Shown piece by piece: positions 45,231 through 53,939 of a DNA stretch of 64,000 nucleotides (positions are counted from its first letter, which is position 1; each line of letters starts with the position of its first letter). The notes under the pieces are model-generated. The model worked only from the letters and a program-made list of their open reading frames with translations. It made no database searches and had not been told where the DNA came from. Location: the NCBI RefSeq assembly GCF_000516555.1, contig NZ_AZSJ01000003.1, forward strand, positions 2,474,313-2,538,312, read 5' to 3'. The stretch is from Afipia sp. P52-10 (GTDB taxonomy: Bacteria; Pseudomonadota; Alphaproteobacteria; Rhizobiales; Xanthobacteraceae). A program made the position numbers and the translations under genes.

Positions 45231-45979
45231 CAATGACCGGGGTGCAGCGCGTCGTTGAGATACATGCAGGTGAGCATCGTGAAGATGTAGGCCTGCAGCA
45301 ACGCCATCAGCAGTTCGAGGGCGGTGAGGGCCAGCGTCATCGCGAACGGCATGATCGCGCCGATCATTCCGAGCGCGCCGAGGCCGCCGAGGCTCGTCAC
45401 GAAGCCCGCGAACACCTTCAGCGTAATGTGCCCGGCCAGCATCACCGCGAACAAGCGCACCGAGTGGCTCACCGGTCGGGCGAGGTAGGAGATGACCTCG
45501 ATCGGCACGATGAAGGGCGCGAGCGCAAGCGGCACGCCGCTCGGCATGAACAGGCGGAAGAAGCGCAGGCCATTGTGCGCTAGGCCATAGATGGTGACGG
45601 TCAGGAACACGATCATCGCCAGGGCGAAGGTCACGATCAGATGGCTTGTGACGGTGAAGCTGCCCGGCAGCATGCCGATCATGTTGGCGACCAGCACGAA
45701 CAGGAACAGCGAGAACACCAGCGGGAAGAACCGCATCCCGTCCTTGCCGGTGTTGTCCTGCAACGTCTTCGCCACGAACTCGTGGAGCATCTCCGCGGCT
45801 GCCTGCCAGCGTCCGGGGACGAGTTGCCGGCTGCGCGTCGCCAGCGCAAAGAACAGGCCGATGCTCACCACGATCACGGCCATGTAGACGCTGGAATTGG
45901 TGATGTGGATGTCGTGGCCGGCGATCTCGGCGACGCGAAGCAGCGGCTTGATCTCGAACTGTTGGACCGGATCAGCCAC
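45230..45979 (-). CDS. atpB: F0F1 ATP synthase subunit a (isolated paralogue)
   Basis: A 249-aa F0 sector proton-channel protein. The essential Arg is residue 175 in [20 protein letters not shown]; the carboxy-terminal helix [33 protein letters not shown] is the family end. Helices [42 protein letters not shown] and others are present. Start taken as GTG 45979 (VADPVQQFE) with GCGAGG upstream; TTG at 46000 adds seven residues. No atpE, atpF or atpI gene is beside it: the downstream neighbour is a convergent MocR gene. It is probably a second copy, with another atpB in the main operon. Confidence 0.9.
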   Translation of the reverse strand: MADPVQQFEIKPLLRVAEIAGHDIHITNSSVYMAVIVVSIGLFFALATRSRQLVPGRWQAAAEMLHEFVAKTLQDNTGKDGMRFFPLVFSLFLFVLVANMIGMLPGSFTVTSHLIVTFALAMIVFLTVTIYGLAHNGLRFFRLFMPSGVPLALAPFIVPIEVISYLARPVSHSVRLFAVMLAGHITLKVFAGFVTSLGGLGALGMIGAIMPFAMTLALTALELLMALLQAYIFTMLTCMYLNDALHPGH

Positions 45980-46357
45980 CGCACACCTCGCAACAGACAA
46001 CTGAGACGAATGTCGGACACGATATGCCGAGGCGCCGATGCGGCGCTGGACGGCGGGAGGCGTGGCAGGGACTCATGACATGTCTGCTCCATCATCTCGC
46101 ATGAGAGAGATAACGGGGCCGTCCCCAACGACACGCTGACGCAGGTCGTCCTGCGCAGGCGTTTTTTAAGCGCCGCGGGCGGCGGATGCAAGCGCGCGGG
46201 CTGTTTACGGCCGCAGCGCATGCCCGCTGCGCAAAACCTGCAATGTCAGCAACTGGACCGATGCGACGAGACAAAAGATTCGACGAGACAAAAAAGCAGC
46301 CCGCGATCGGGGTCCTCGGCGGGCTGCGAAAAGAATCGAAAATGATGGGAAAACGAA
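45980..46357. other. Intergenic region with a terminator
   Basis: No gene. It carries the minus-strand terminator at 46288-46327 for the His-rich protein and, next to it, the direct repeat GACGAGACAAAA (about 46265 and 46283). The 5' end should contain the atpB promoter. Confidence 0.55.
46288..46327 (-). terminator. Rho-independent terminator of the His-rich protein gene
   Basis: On the minus strand, GCAGCCCGC (46327-46319) pairs with GCGGGCTGC (46304-46296) over a 14-nt loop and is followed by TTTTTT (46295 down to 46290). Points out of the gene ending at 46358. Confidence 0.8.
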
Positions 46358-46600
46358 TCAGCAGCGGCCCTGCATGCGCAGACCCGGCGGGCAGTGATGG
46401 CCGCGCCAGCCGACCTTGCGGCCGCGGTGCCAGCCCGGAGGCGTGCCGTGCATCTTATGCACCTTCATGTGGTGGTGTCCGCGGGCGTGACCGTGCCCGT
46501 GGCCATGACCGCCTCTCGCTTCAGCGATCGACGGGCCGCCGAGCAACAACGCTGACCCTACGAGACCCGCCAGCAGCAGCGTGGTGTGTTTGAAGCGCAT
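46358..46600 (-). CDS. Small secreted His/Gly-rich protein, function unknown
   Basis: An 80-aa secreted protein. Signal peptide MRFKHTTLLLAGLVGSALLLGGPSIAEA, then GGHGHGHGHARGHHHMKVHKMHGTPPGWHRGRKVGWRGHHCPPGLRMQGRC. Eleven or more His residues and two Cys make metal binding likely. AGGAGG is 8 nt before ATG 46600, while an in-frame ATG two codons upstream (46606) is too close to it. Resembles small nickel- or zinc-storage-like proteins (Hpn type) only in composition; no homology is claimed. Confidence 0.7.
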   Translation of the reverse strand: MRFKHTTLLLAGLVGSALLLGGPSIAEARGGHGHGHGHARGHHHMKVHKMHGTPPGWHRGRKVGWRGHHCPPGLRMQGRC

Positions 46601-46781
46601 CCTCATATCCTCCTGGTTGGCCTGCCCGACGGCGACCACAGCAGGATCGGCATGAACGATCGCTGAATGAGACGGCGCAGGTCCGCTGTGTGCGGTGCAT
46701 CAGCAGGCTTGCAGTGTTAGCAGGCTTACAGCGTTGTGTGCGCCGCAAACGCTCAATGCTTCGTCTGCGCGTGCCTGACCG

Positions 46782-46985
46782 TCATATTGTCGTTGGCAAG
46801 CTGTTCGTCGGCCAGCCGCAGACCTGTGCCATATGATCGATCGCGGCCAGCAGCTTCGACAGGCCCGCCGCCTCGAGCGTTCCATCGCCGTTCGACTTCT
46901 TCACGTCGAGCGCGCAGGCGATCACCAGTCCGATCGCCAAACCCTGTGCGGCTTCTTTATCGGACTTGGATCGGGGCATGGTCAT
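46782..46985 (-). CDS. Hypothetical small protein, 67 aa
   Basis: Begins MTMPRSKSDKEAAQGLAIGLVIACALDVKKSNGDGTLEAAGLSKLLAAIDHMAQVCGWPTNSLPTTI. A short hydrophobic stretch (GLAIGLVIACAL) may be a membrane anchor or packed helix; two Cys are present. RBS weak (GAGA). I do not recognise the family; it is supported mainly by a consistent frame and absence of another gene in the interval. Confidence 0.4.
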   Translation of the reverse strand: MTMPRSKSDKEAAQGLAIGLVIACALDVKKSNGDGTLEAAGLSKLLAAIDHMAQVCGWPTNSLPTTI

Positions 46986-47319
46986 TCTCGTGCGCTTTTG
47001 TCCAGCAATGCGGATGCGATGGCGTGCCAACGCCGATCATGGCGGCAACGGTGCTCCTGTGCGCCGCGGTCGATCGCAGCGGCAGCATGATGCCCGGCGC
47101 CGGAATCCGGCGCTGGACGTATCGCGATCGGATATCTCGCGATCAGGTGGTTTGCGATCACGGGAGGAGTCCTCGGAACATCGCTCGAGCCGCACCTGGC
47201 AATCAAAGTAAACAGAATGCATCATTCTAGGGCGCATTTTGCGGAGACTGCAATCCGGGAATCAAATGCGCTCAAACGCTTCATGCTGAAAAAAATTGCG
47301 AAATAGCGCCGGTATCGGC
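46986..47319. other. Intergenic region with 15-bp-spaced repeats
   Basis: No gene. It contains a 17-bp near-perfect palindrome GCGCCGGAATCCGGCGC at about 47097-47113 and three GCGATC repeats at 47124, 47139 and 47154, exactly 15 bp apart. They precede the small minus-strand gene at 46782-46985. Confidence 0.5.
47124..47159. promoter_or_regulatory. Three GCGATC repeats at 15-bp period
   Basis: GCGATC at 47124-47129, 47139-47144 and 47154-47159. Regular spacing by one and a half helical turns is unlike a stacked operator on one face, so the meaning is uncertain. Could be a cooperative binding site upstream of the small gene. Confidence 0.35.
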
Positions 47320-48066
47320 CTATGGCGAAGGCGTGCGCAGGAGCGCAGTTAAGTCCGATAGCGCACGAATGCTCCAGTCGGGCGCAAACCCGAACCGGTC
47401 TGGCCGCAGTCGTGTCGCCTTGAACATGGTGAGCGGCCCGATCGCGTCCGGATCGCGGCAGTCGTCGGCGAGCGCGGTTGCCGTCACGCGTTCGATCCAG
47501 GCGACCTTGAAGCCGAAGGATTTGGCGCCGCTGACATCGAACGGATTCGATGAGACAAATGCGACGTCGTGCGGATGGATGCCGAGCCTGCGCTCGACGA
47601 GGTCATAGGCGCGCGGGCTCGGCTTGAATACGCCGACGGCATCGACGCTCAGAACAGCGGTGAACAGCGCCGACAGGCCGCTGTTGCGGACGAGCGCGTC
47701 GAGCATTTCCGGACTGCCGTTGGAGAGGATCGCAAGCGGGCGCCCCTGCAGCGCTTCCAGCACCGCTTTGGCATCCGCGTATGGCGCGAGGTGCAGATAT
47801 TGCTCGGCGATCCGGTCCACCGTTGCGGTGTCATGCGCAAGGCCGAGGGCATCCAGCGTGTACTGCAACGAACTCCGGGTGAGCGTCGCGAAATCCTGGT
47901 ATTGCTCCATCAGCGAGCAGAGCCAGCTGTATTCGAGCTGCTTCATCCGCCAGATCTGGGTGATGACCTCGCCGTATCCGGGAAAGGCGCGTTCGGTCTC
48001 GGCGGCGACGGACTGGACGTCGAAGAGCGTGCCATAGGCGTCGAAGACCACGGCCTTGATCGTCAT
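47320..48066 (-). CDS. Haloacid dehalogenase, type II (L-2-haloacid dehalogenase family)
   Basis: A 248-aa HAD-superfamily hydrolase. Nucleophile Asp9 in VVFDAYGTLFD, Thr13, Arg40 (QIWRMKQLEYSW), Ser115/Asn116 (LSNGSPEML), Lys148 (VFKPSPRAYDL) with Tyr154, and Ser172-Ser173-Asn174 then Asp177 in SSNPFDVSG: the set of L-2-haloacid dehalogenase residues. It can hydrolyse 2-halo acids to hydroxy acids, if the specificity matches. ATG 48066 is preceded by GGAGGC. Convergent/tandem unit; no transport gene beside it. Confidence 0.88.
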   Translation of the reverse strand: MTIKAVVFDAYGTLFDVQSVAAETERAFPGYGEVITQIWRMKQLEYSWLCSLMEQYQDFATLTRSSLQYTLDALGLAHDTATVDRIAEQYLHLAPYADAKAVLEALQGRPLAILSNGSPEMLDALVRNSGLSALFTAVLSVDAVGVFKPSPRAYDLVERRLGIHPHDVAFVSSNPFDVSGAKSFGFKVAWIERVTATALADDCRDPDAIGPLTMFKATRLRPDRFGFAPDWSIRALSDLTALLRTPSP

Positions 48067-48302
48067 GCTGCCTCCGCTGATGCTTGCGGGCAGCCTAGTG
48101 GGGCAGCGCCCGAACCGCCAGCCGATCCGGGGACAACAGCCTGCCCGGCCTGGATTTGTCCCTGGGGAACCGCCGTTTCGATTGACATTTCGGGCCCCGC
48201 TCCGTAAAGAACCCGCGACTTCGGGCGGCTTGACCGCCCGGTTTGCTTTTCTAAAGACGTCCGGCCTGCCGAGCACGGTCTTCTCAGATCAGGATTTGAC
48301 CC

Positions 48303-48428
48303 ATGAAGGTCCGTAACTCCTTGAAATCGCTGCGTGGGCGCCATCGCGCCAACCGTCTGGTGCGCCGCAAGGGCCGCGTTTACGTCATCAACAAGGTGCA
48401 GCGCCGCTTCAAGGCCCGCCAGGGCTGA
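48303..48428 (+). CDS. rpmJ: Ribosomal protein L36 (bL36)
   Basis: A 41-aa ribosomal protein, [19 protein letters not shown] through [13 protein letters not shown], lacking the CxxC zinc motif of the other L36 form; this cysteine-free version is normal in alphaproteobacteria. Its length is too short for most gene callers. GGATTTGACCC upstream gives only a weak RBS. Single gene; a TPR gene follows after ~170 nt. Confidence 0.93.
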   Translation: MKVRNSLKSLRGRHRANRLVRRKGRVYVINKVQRRFKARQG

Positions 48429-48597
48429 TCCGCAGGCCGCAAGGCCGGGTTCCACGCGGCTCGGCCGGATTGGGTCCAGTTGGGGCCTTGCTCCAGTGCC
48501 GCGGCTCCGTCGTCCAGGCTCACCACCGGGCTAAAATCACACAGGCTTGAGCGTTCCGTCGCTTTCCAGCGTGCTGCCGCGCATCTACACTTCGTGG

Positions 48598-49290
48598 ATG
48601 CTGCCGCCCCGCCTCGCGAACCGCTTCTATCCGGCCCGCTTCTGTGCCCCAGGGGTGGCCGCGTTGGCCTTGGCGCTGGCCGCCGTCTGGCCGGCCAGTT
48701 CGTCCCTTGCCCAAGGCTCTCCTCCGGCAAAGGACGCTCCCCCGACAATCCAGCAACCGAAGGCGCTGCCCGAGGCGCCAGAGAAGCTGCCGCGGGTCGG
48801 CGCCGACCGCAGCCGCGGCCTGGATTTCCTGTTCGGGGCTCTGAAGGCTGCGCCCGACGAGGAAAGCGCCAAGCACGTCGAGGGGCGGATCTGGGCGCTG
48901 TGGACCGCGACCAGCAGCGACACCACCATGCTGCTGATGACGCGCGCCAAGGCCGCGATCGAGAAGAAGCAGCCCGAGGTGGCGCTGAAGCTGCTCGACA
49001 AGGTGGTCCGCCTCAAGCCGGATTACGTCGAGGGCTGGAACCGGCGCGCGACGCTCTACTACCTGCAGAACGATTATGCCAAGGCGCTCGCCGACATCCG
49101 CGAAGTGCTGACGCGGGAGCCGCGCCATTTCGGCGCGCTGGCCGGGCTCGGCATGATCATGCAGGAGCTCGGCGACGACCGCCGCGCGCTTGAGGCGTTT
49201 CGCAAGGCGCTGGAGATCAATCCGCACCTGGAGAAGCTCCCCGACATGGTGAAGACCCTGACCGAAAAGGTCGAGGGCCGTCCGATCTGA
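48598..49290 (+). CDS. Tetratricopeptide-repeat protein, periplasmic
   Basis: A 230-aa protein. ATG 48598 gives MLPPRLANRFYPARFCAPGVAALALALAAVWPASSSLAQG, a signal peptide; an in-frame TTG at 48547 is less likely. The mature half holds two or three TPR units: PEVALKLLDKVVRLKPDYVEGWNRRATLYYLQNDYAKALADIREVLTREPRHFGALAGLGMIMQELGDDRRALEAFRKALEINPHLEKLP. Such proteins scaffold protein contacts in the periplasm. Its 3' end is followed by a perfect hairpin at 49307. Confidence 0.85.
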   Translation: MLPPRLANRFYPARFCAPGVAALALALAAVWPASSSLAQGSPPAKDAPPTIQQPKALPEAPEKLPRVGADRSRGLDFLFGALKAAPDEESAKHVEGRIWALWTATSSDTTMLLMTRAKAAIEKKQPEVALKLLDKVVRLKPDYVEGWNRRATLYYLQNDYAKALADIREVLTREPRHFGALAGLGMIMQELGDDRRALEAFRKALEINPHLEKLPDMVKTLTEKVEGRPI

Positions 49291-49306
49291 ATTCGAGATC
49301 GGATCG

Positions 49307-49327
49307 TTCGCGCGCGTTGCGCGCGAA
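49307..49327 (+). terminator. Hairpin after the TPR gene
   Basis: Perfect 9-bp arms TTCGCGCGC (49307-49315) and GCGCGCGAA (49319-49327), 3-nt loop, followed by AACGGTTTTCTC. Likely terminator. Confidence 0.6.
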
Positions 49328-49428
49328 AACGGTTTTCTCATTCGGAGATCGTGTTTTAATGGATTGGTTGGCTGACGCCGGCCGAGGGCAGTGCCGTTCG
49401 GTCCGGTGAGATCAAGTCGGGTGCTTGC

Positions 49429-50394
49429 ATGAGTGTGATGAGCATCGCCGTCGCGCTGGTGGTGATGGCCGCGCTGACCCAGCTCGGTGTGCTGCTGATC
49501 GAGCGTCGCTATCCGCCGTCGGGACGGATGGTGGAAGTCGATGGCGGCCGGCTGCATGTGGTCGAGCTCGGCCCCGCGCACGATGCCGGCGTGCCGCTCG
49601 TGGTCATTCACGGGGCGAGTTCGAATCTGGAGGCGCTCCGCCACCCGCTCGGCGATCTGTTGGCGCAGGATCGGCGCGTGTTTCTGATCGATCGCCCCGG
49701 CCACGGCTGGAGCACCCGCGATCGGCTGAGCCATTCGACGCCGGCGATGCAGGCACGGATGATCGACGAAGCGCTCGGCAAGCTCGGCGTCGATCGCGCG
49801 ATCATCGTCGGGCATTCCTGGGCCGGCGCGCTCGCGGCCGCCTTCGCGATCCATCATCCCGCACGCGTCGCCGGCCTCGTCATGCTGTCGCCGGTCACCC
49901 ATCGCTGGATCGGCGGTGTGCCCTGGCGTCACAGCCTCGGCGCGCTGCCGGTGATCGGGCCATTGTTCGCCTACACCTTCGCGTTGCCGACGGGGCTGTT
50001 GATGCTCGACAAGGGCGCGCGCGGCGCGTTCCTGCCGCAGACGATCCCGGACAACTACGTGCGCGACACGTCGCTGAAGCTGCTGCTGCGGCCGCGCGAG
50101 TTCCTCGCCAATGCATGGGACATGGTGACGCTGAAGCAGGCGGTGACCGAACAGATGCCGCGCTACGGCGAGATCACCGCGCCGACCGTGGTCATTCACG
50201 GCGACGCCGATACCACGGTGTACCTCGATATCCACGCGCGGCAGTTTGTGAAGGCGGTGCCGCATGCATCGCTGATCGTGCTGCCGGGCGTCGGCCATGT
50301 GATCCAGAATGCGGCGGCAGAGACCATCATCGCGGCGATCGAGACGATGCTGCCGGAGCCGGCCGCCGCGCCCGTGGCGGTCGCGGCGCGCTAA
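49429..50394 (+). CDS. Alpha/beta hydrolase
   Basis: A 321-aa alpha/beta-fold hydrolase with an N-terminal hydrophobic segment (MSIAVALVVMAALTQLGVLLIERRYPP) that may anchor it in the inner membrane. HGASSNLEAL oxyanion motif, DRPGHGWS, nucleophile elbow VGHSWAGALA (Ser), Asp in HGDADTTVY and His in PGVGHVIQ form the catalytic set. Substrate unknown; esterase or peroxidase-like roles are possible. Convergent with pyk, with a shared hairpin at 50452. Confidence 0.85.
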   Translation: MSVMSIAVALVVMAALTQLGVLLIERRYPPSGRMVEVDGGRLHVVELGPAHDAGVPLVVIHGASSNLEALRHPLGDLLAQDRRVFLIDRPGHGWSTRDRLSHSTPAMQARMIDEALGKLGVDRAIIVGHSWAGALAAAFAIHHPARVAGLVMLSPVTHRWIGGVPWRHSLGALPVIGPLFAYTFALPTGLLMLDKGARGAFLPQTIPDNYVRDTSLKLLLRPREFLANAWDMVTLKQAVTEQMPRYGEITAPTVVIHGDADTTVYLDIHARQFVKAVPHASLIVLPGVGHVIQNAAAETIIAAIETMLPEPAAAPVAVAAR

Positions 50395-50451
50395 GACGTT
50401 CTCGAGCGAAGCGGGTACCGGTTCGCGCACAATAATCCGCGCGCTCCGTGC

Positions 50452-50481
50452 GTTTCGGCTCCGATCGAGCGGAGCCGAAAC
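50452..50481. terminator. Bidirectional hairpin between convergent hydrolase and pyk
   Basis: Perfect 12-bp arms GTTTCGGCTCCG (50452-50463) and CGGAGCCGAAAC (50470-50481) with a 6-nt loop. Upstream GAGCGAAGCGGGTACCGGTTCG resembles a repeat frequent in bradyrhizobial genomes. Confidence 0.7.
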
Positions 50482-50534
50482 GACCGATGTCGGCGTGACG
50501 CGTCTTCGTGAAGCGGGTCGGGCGCGCGCTGCGC

Positions 50535-51971
50535 TTAGATCTCGTGAGTGTCTTCCGCGCCGACATAGGCGATGCGCAGCATGTTGGTCGCGCCCGGCGT
50601 GCCGAGCGGAACGCCGGCGACGATGATGACGCGCTGGCCGGCGCGGGCGAAGCCGTCGCGGAAGGCGATCCGGCTCGCGCGGCTGACCATGTCGTCGAGG
50701 TCGTGCGCGTCCTCGGCGATCACACAATGCACGCCCCAGACCAGCGAGATCTTGCGTCCGGTCTGAATCTTCGGCGTGATCGCGACCACCGGCGAGCGCG
50801 GTCGCTCGCGCGCCACGCGCAGCGCGGTCGAGCCCGAGTCGGTCCAGCAGACGATCGCCGACAGGTCGAGCGTTTCGGCGATCTGCCGCGCCGCATCGGC
50901 AATCGCATCGCCCGCCGTCGCTTCGGGTTCGGCGCGTTGCGAGTTGATCACCGAACGGTAGGTCGGATCGCGCTCCACCTCTTCGCCGATGCGGTTCATG
51001 GTGGCGACGGCCTCGACCGGGAATTTGCCCGCGGCGGATTCCGCCGACAGCATCACCGCGTCCGCGCCCTCGAACACCGCGGTCGAGACGTCGGACACCT
51101 CGGCGCGGGTCGGCACCGGGCTCTGGATCATCGATTCCAGCATCTGCGTCGCCACCACCACCGGCTTGCCGGCGCGCTTGGCCATCCGCGTCATCTGCTT
51201 CTGCAGGCCGGGCACACGCTCGACCGGCATCTCCACGCCGAGATCACCGCGCGCCACCATCAGCGCATCGGCGACTTCAATGATCTCGGCGAGGCGGTCG
51301 ATCGCCTGCGGCTTCTCGATCTTCGCCATCACGGCCGCGCGGCCGCGCACCAGCTTCTTGGTCTCGGTCACGTCTTCGGGGCGCTGCACGAACGAGAGCG
51401 CGATCCAATCGACGCCGGCCTGCAGCGCGGCCTCGAGATCGGCACGGTCCTTCGCCGTCATCGCCGAAACCGGCAGGTCGGTATCGGGCAGGCTGACGCC
51501 CTTGCGATCCGACATGCGGCCGCCGACCACGACGCGGGTGACCACGCGTTCGGGCGCGGCGTCCTCGACCACGAGCCGCACCTTGCCGTCGTCGAGCAGC
51601 AGCGCGTGCCCGGCGCGCAGTGCGCTCAGCACTTCCGGATGCGGAAGGTGCACGCGGCGGACGTCGCCAGGCGCTGGATCGGCATCGAGCACGAAACTCT
51701 CGCCGTTGTTGAGCTGCACCGCGCCTTCGGCGAACGAGCCGATCCGCAGTTTCGGCCCCTGCAGATCGACCAGGATGCCGATCGGCCGGCCGTAATTGCT
51801 CTCGATGTTACGGATCGTCGCGACGAACTCGCGCATCTTCTCATGCGGCGTGTGCGACATGTTGATGCGAAAGACGTCAGCCCCGGATTCGAACAGCTTC
51901 CGGATCGTTGCGCTGTCGGAGGAGGCGGGGCCGAGTGTGGCGAGGATCTTGATGCGGCGCAGCCGTCTCAT
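50535..51971 (-). CDS. pyk: Pyruvate kinase
   Basis: A 478-aa glycolytic enzyme making pyruvate and ATP from phosphoenolpyruvate and ADP. Motifs: IKILATLGPASSD at the N-terminus, INMSHT, the active-site block MAKIEKPQAID with the catalytic Lys, MVARGDLGVEMPVERVP (metal-binding Glu/Asp), TQMLESMIQSPVPTRAEVSDV and the C-terminal allosteric domain. The ATG overlaps the upstream DUF1036 gene stop in ATGA. Only pyk in the window. Confidence 0.97.
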   Translation of the reverse strand: MRRLRRIKILATLGPASSDSATIRKLFESGADVFRINMSHTPHEKMREFVATIRNIESNYGRPIGILVDLQGPKLRIGSFAEGAVQLNNGESFVLDADPAPGDVRRVHLPHPEVLSALRAGHALLLDDGKVRLVVEDAAPERVVTRVVVGGRMSDRKGVSLPDTDLPVSAMTAKDRADLEAALQAGVDWIALSFVQRPEDVTETKKLVRGRAAVMAKIEKPQAIDRLAEIIEVADALMVARGDLGVEMPVERVPGLQKQMTRMAKRAGKPVVVATQMLESMIQSPVPTRAEVSDVSTAVFEGADAVMLSAESAAGKFPVEAVATMNRIGEEVERDPTYRSVINSQRAEPEATAGDAIADAARQIAETLDLSAIVCWTDSGSTALRVARERPRSPVVAITPKIQTGRKISLVWGVHCVIAEDAHDLDDMVSRASRIAFRDGFARAGQRVIIVAGVPLGTPGATNMLRIAYVGAEDTHEI

Positions 51972-52549
51972 TTCTTTTGCGCCCCGGGCGGGGTGAGCGA
52001 CGGGGTCACGGGGGAGCCGCCGGGAATTCCGCCTGATGGCGTGGCGCCGCCGGGCAATCCCGGTAGCGGCCGCTGCGCGTTCTGTTCGCCAGTTTCAGTC
52101 AATTGCACGGTCCAGGCTCTCTGTTCTCCGGTGTCGACCTCGAAGAAACCGGTGCGGTCGAACCCGCGCGCCAGGCAATCTTCGGTGCCGCGAATGGTGA
52201 ATTCCTTGTCGCGCGAGCACATGTAGGCTTGGCCTGACCATTCGCCGCCGCGATCGTAGTCGATCGCATAGATATAATAATATCGTGCGACGAGCGTGCC
52301 TCGCAGCAGCGTTTCGCAGCTCTTGGCCGAGATATTCCACCAGCCCTCGGTGTTCCAGCCCTCTGCGTCCTTGTATCCCAGTGCGATGCCGACGCGGCTC
52401 GCTGTGTTGTTGCAGAGGCGGAAGTCCGCACGCGCTGGGCTCGCCGCGAGGACCGACGTGACCACCGTTATGGCGAAGGCGGCCGCGGCCAGTGCCAGGA
52501 GCGGGCGGAGACGTGGGGATGTCGGTCGGAGGCGGTGCGTCGTGCTCAT
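51968..52549 (-). CDS. DUF1036 domain secreted protein
   Basis: A 193-aa periplasmic protein. The start at 52549 gives MSTTHRLRPTSPRLRPLLALAAAAFAITVVTSVLAASPARA, a signal peptide. The DUF1036 domain follows: DFRLCNNTASRVGIALGYKDAEGWNTEGWWNISAKSCETLLRGTLVARYYYIYAIDYDRGGEWSGQAYMCSRDKEFTIRGTEDCLARGFDRTGFFEVDTGEQ, with four conserved Cys. The tail is Pro/Gly-rich. This domain is commonly encoded directly upstream of pyruvate kinase in alphaproteobacteria; role unknown. Confidence 0.88.
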   Translation of the reverse strand: MSTTHRLRPTSPRLRPLLALAAAAFAITVVTSVLAASPARADFRLCNNTASRVGIALGYKDAEGWNTEGWWNISAKSCETLLRGTLVARYYYIYAIDYDRGGEWSGQAYMCSRDKEFTIRGTEDCLARGFDRTGFFEVDTGEQRAWTVQLTETGEQNAQRPLPGLPGGATPSGGIPGGSPVTPSLTPPGAQKK

Positions 52550-52796
52550 ATCGTCCAGCAGGGTGTTCCTTGCGATGATACCCCAGGGGCAAATCAGCGG
52601 TGATCCGGGTCTGATTTCGCGTAACCGTCCCTCGGCTGTCAACGACCTCGGGCCGATTCCACGCAGCGGGCCTGATCACAGTTCACCGATTTGACCGGCT
52701 GCTTGTACTGCGCCGGTATGGCAAAATCCGGGATATTGACTATCTCGGGGTTGTCCGCCCAGGACGCAGGCACAAAGATGCAGGCCACACGGATAC

Positions 52797-52824
52797 GCGC
52801 CCAAGGACAAGCGCCCAAGGACAA
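52797..52824. repeat. 14-bp tandem direct repeat, two copies
   Basis: GCGCCCAAGGACAA at 52797-52810 and again at 52811-52824, identical. It lies just before the start of the DUF1244 gene. Confidence 0.8.
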
Positions 52825-52849
52825 GCTCCAGGAAAATAAGGCGAACGCC

Positions 52850-53149
52850 ATGCCGATCGACGACGCGACCCGCACCGAACTCGAAGCTGCCGCATTTCGA
52901 ACCCTGGTGCAGCATCTGCGGACGCGCACCGACGTCCAGAACATCGACTTGATGAATCTCGCCGGCTTCTGCCGCAACTGTCTGTCGAACTGGCTCAAGG
53001 ACGCGGCCGACGCGCGCGGCGTGCCGCTCAGCAAGGACGAGAGCCGCGAGGCGGTTTACGGCATGCCCTATGAGCAGTGGAAGACCCTGCATCAGAAGGA
53101 GGCTGGTCCGGACCAGCTCGCCGCGATGGCGAAGGCGCACAAGCACTGA
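52850..53149 (+). CDS. DUF1244 family protein
   Basis: A 99-aa soluble protein, MPIDDATRTELEAAAFRTLVQHLRTRTDVQNIDLMNLAGFCRNCLSNWLKDAADARGVPLSKDESREAVYGMPYEQWKTLHQKEA. The FCRNCLSNW core with two Cys and the YGMPYEQWK motif define DUF1244, a family of unknown role found across proteobacteria. Start 52850 is chosen over an upstream frame that adds ~50 unconserved residues (which includes the tandem repeat). Confidence 0.88.
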   Translation: MPIDDATRTELEAAAFRTLVQHLRTRTDVQNIDLMNLAGFCRNCLSNWLKDAADARGVPLSKDESREAVYGMPYEQWKTLHQKEAGPDQLAAMAKAHKH

Positions 53150-53467
53150 TCTGGCGCCGAGTCTCGAGGGGCGCGAGCAGGCTCGGGTTGCCGTGCGTGC
53201 GGTTGCGCAGAGCTCTCTGAACGGCGCGCTGGAACCGATCTCACCGTAACACGCGCCGCGCGAAGGCCGAATCCGCGCGCCGATCAAACGATCGAGGCCA
53301 AGATGTCCAGGCTGCCGTGACGACGCGGTGAATTCGTCTGTGGGTCGCTGTGGATGAGAGGCGGCGCGGCTTGACGCGATCTGCCCCCTGACTGAGGGTG
53401 CTCCCGAAAGCGGGCCCCGGTCGATGCGGCCTCGTTACATATCCTCATCAGCCTGTGGAGTACCCCG
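53150..53467. other. Intergenic region upstream of gapR
   Basis: No gene. It should include the gapR promoter; TTGACG at 53371-53376 is a possible -35 box, but a good -10 is not visible at the expected spacing. Confidence 0.4.
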
Positions 53468-53737
53468 ATGGCCACGCAAGCCGCCGTCAAGGAAGAGCCC
53501 GCGACCCGTTTCGCCAAGGATCAGCTCAAGTCAATCATCGAACGCATCGAGCGGCTGGAGGAGGAGAAGAAGGCGATCTCCGACGATATCCGCGACGTCT
53601 ATGCCGAGGCCAAGGGTAACGGTTACGAGGTGAAGGCGCTGCGCGCCATCGTGCGCATGCGCAAGCAGGATGCCGACGAGCGGCGCGAGCACGAGACGAT
53701 TCTCGAAACCTACATGCAGGCGCTCGGCATGCTCTGA
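53468..53737 (+). CDS. gapR: GapR nucleoid-associated protein (DUF2312)
   Basis: An 89-aa protein, [89 protein letters not shown]. This is the DUF2312 domain, established in Caulobacter as GapR, a tetramer that grips overtwisted DNA ahead of the replication fork and transcription. The helical, charged sequence and length fit. Single gene. Confidence 0.95.
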   Translation: MATQAAVKEEPATRFAKDQLKSIIERIERLEEEKKAISDDIRDVYAEAKGNGYEVKALRAIVRMRKQDADERREHETILETYMQALGML

Positions 53738-53939
53738 TGAGCGTGCTTTGACACGACGTGATGGAGCAAGACGCGCTCGGCACGACAAGCTTTGACGAGA
53801 CTTGCTGTGCAACACATGCTTTGACGGTGATGCGCGGATACGTCCGCGCCTCACCGTAGGCGCATCAAGCCCGCCACAGGCGCGCAAACCAGATGATGGT
53901 GTCGGGAAGACGACGGCGTGGAAGTGGACGCCGTCGCGC

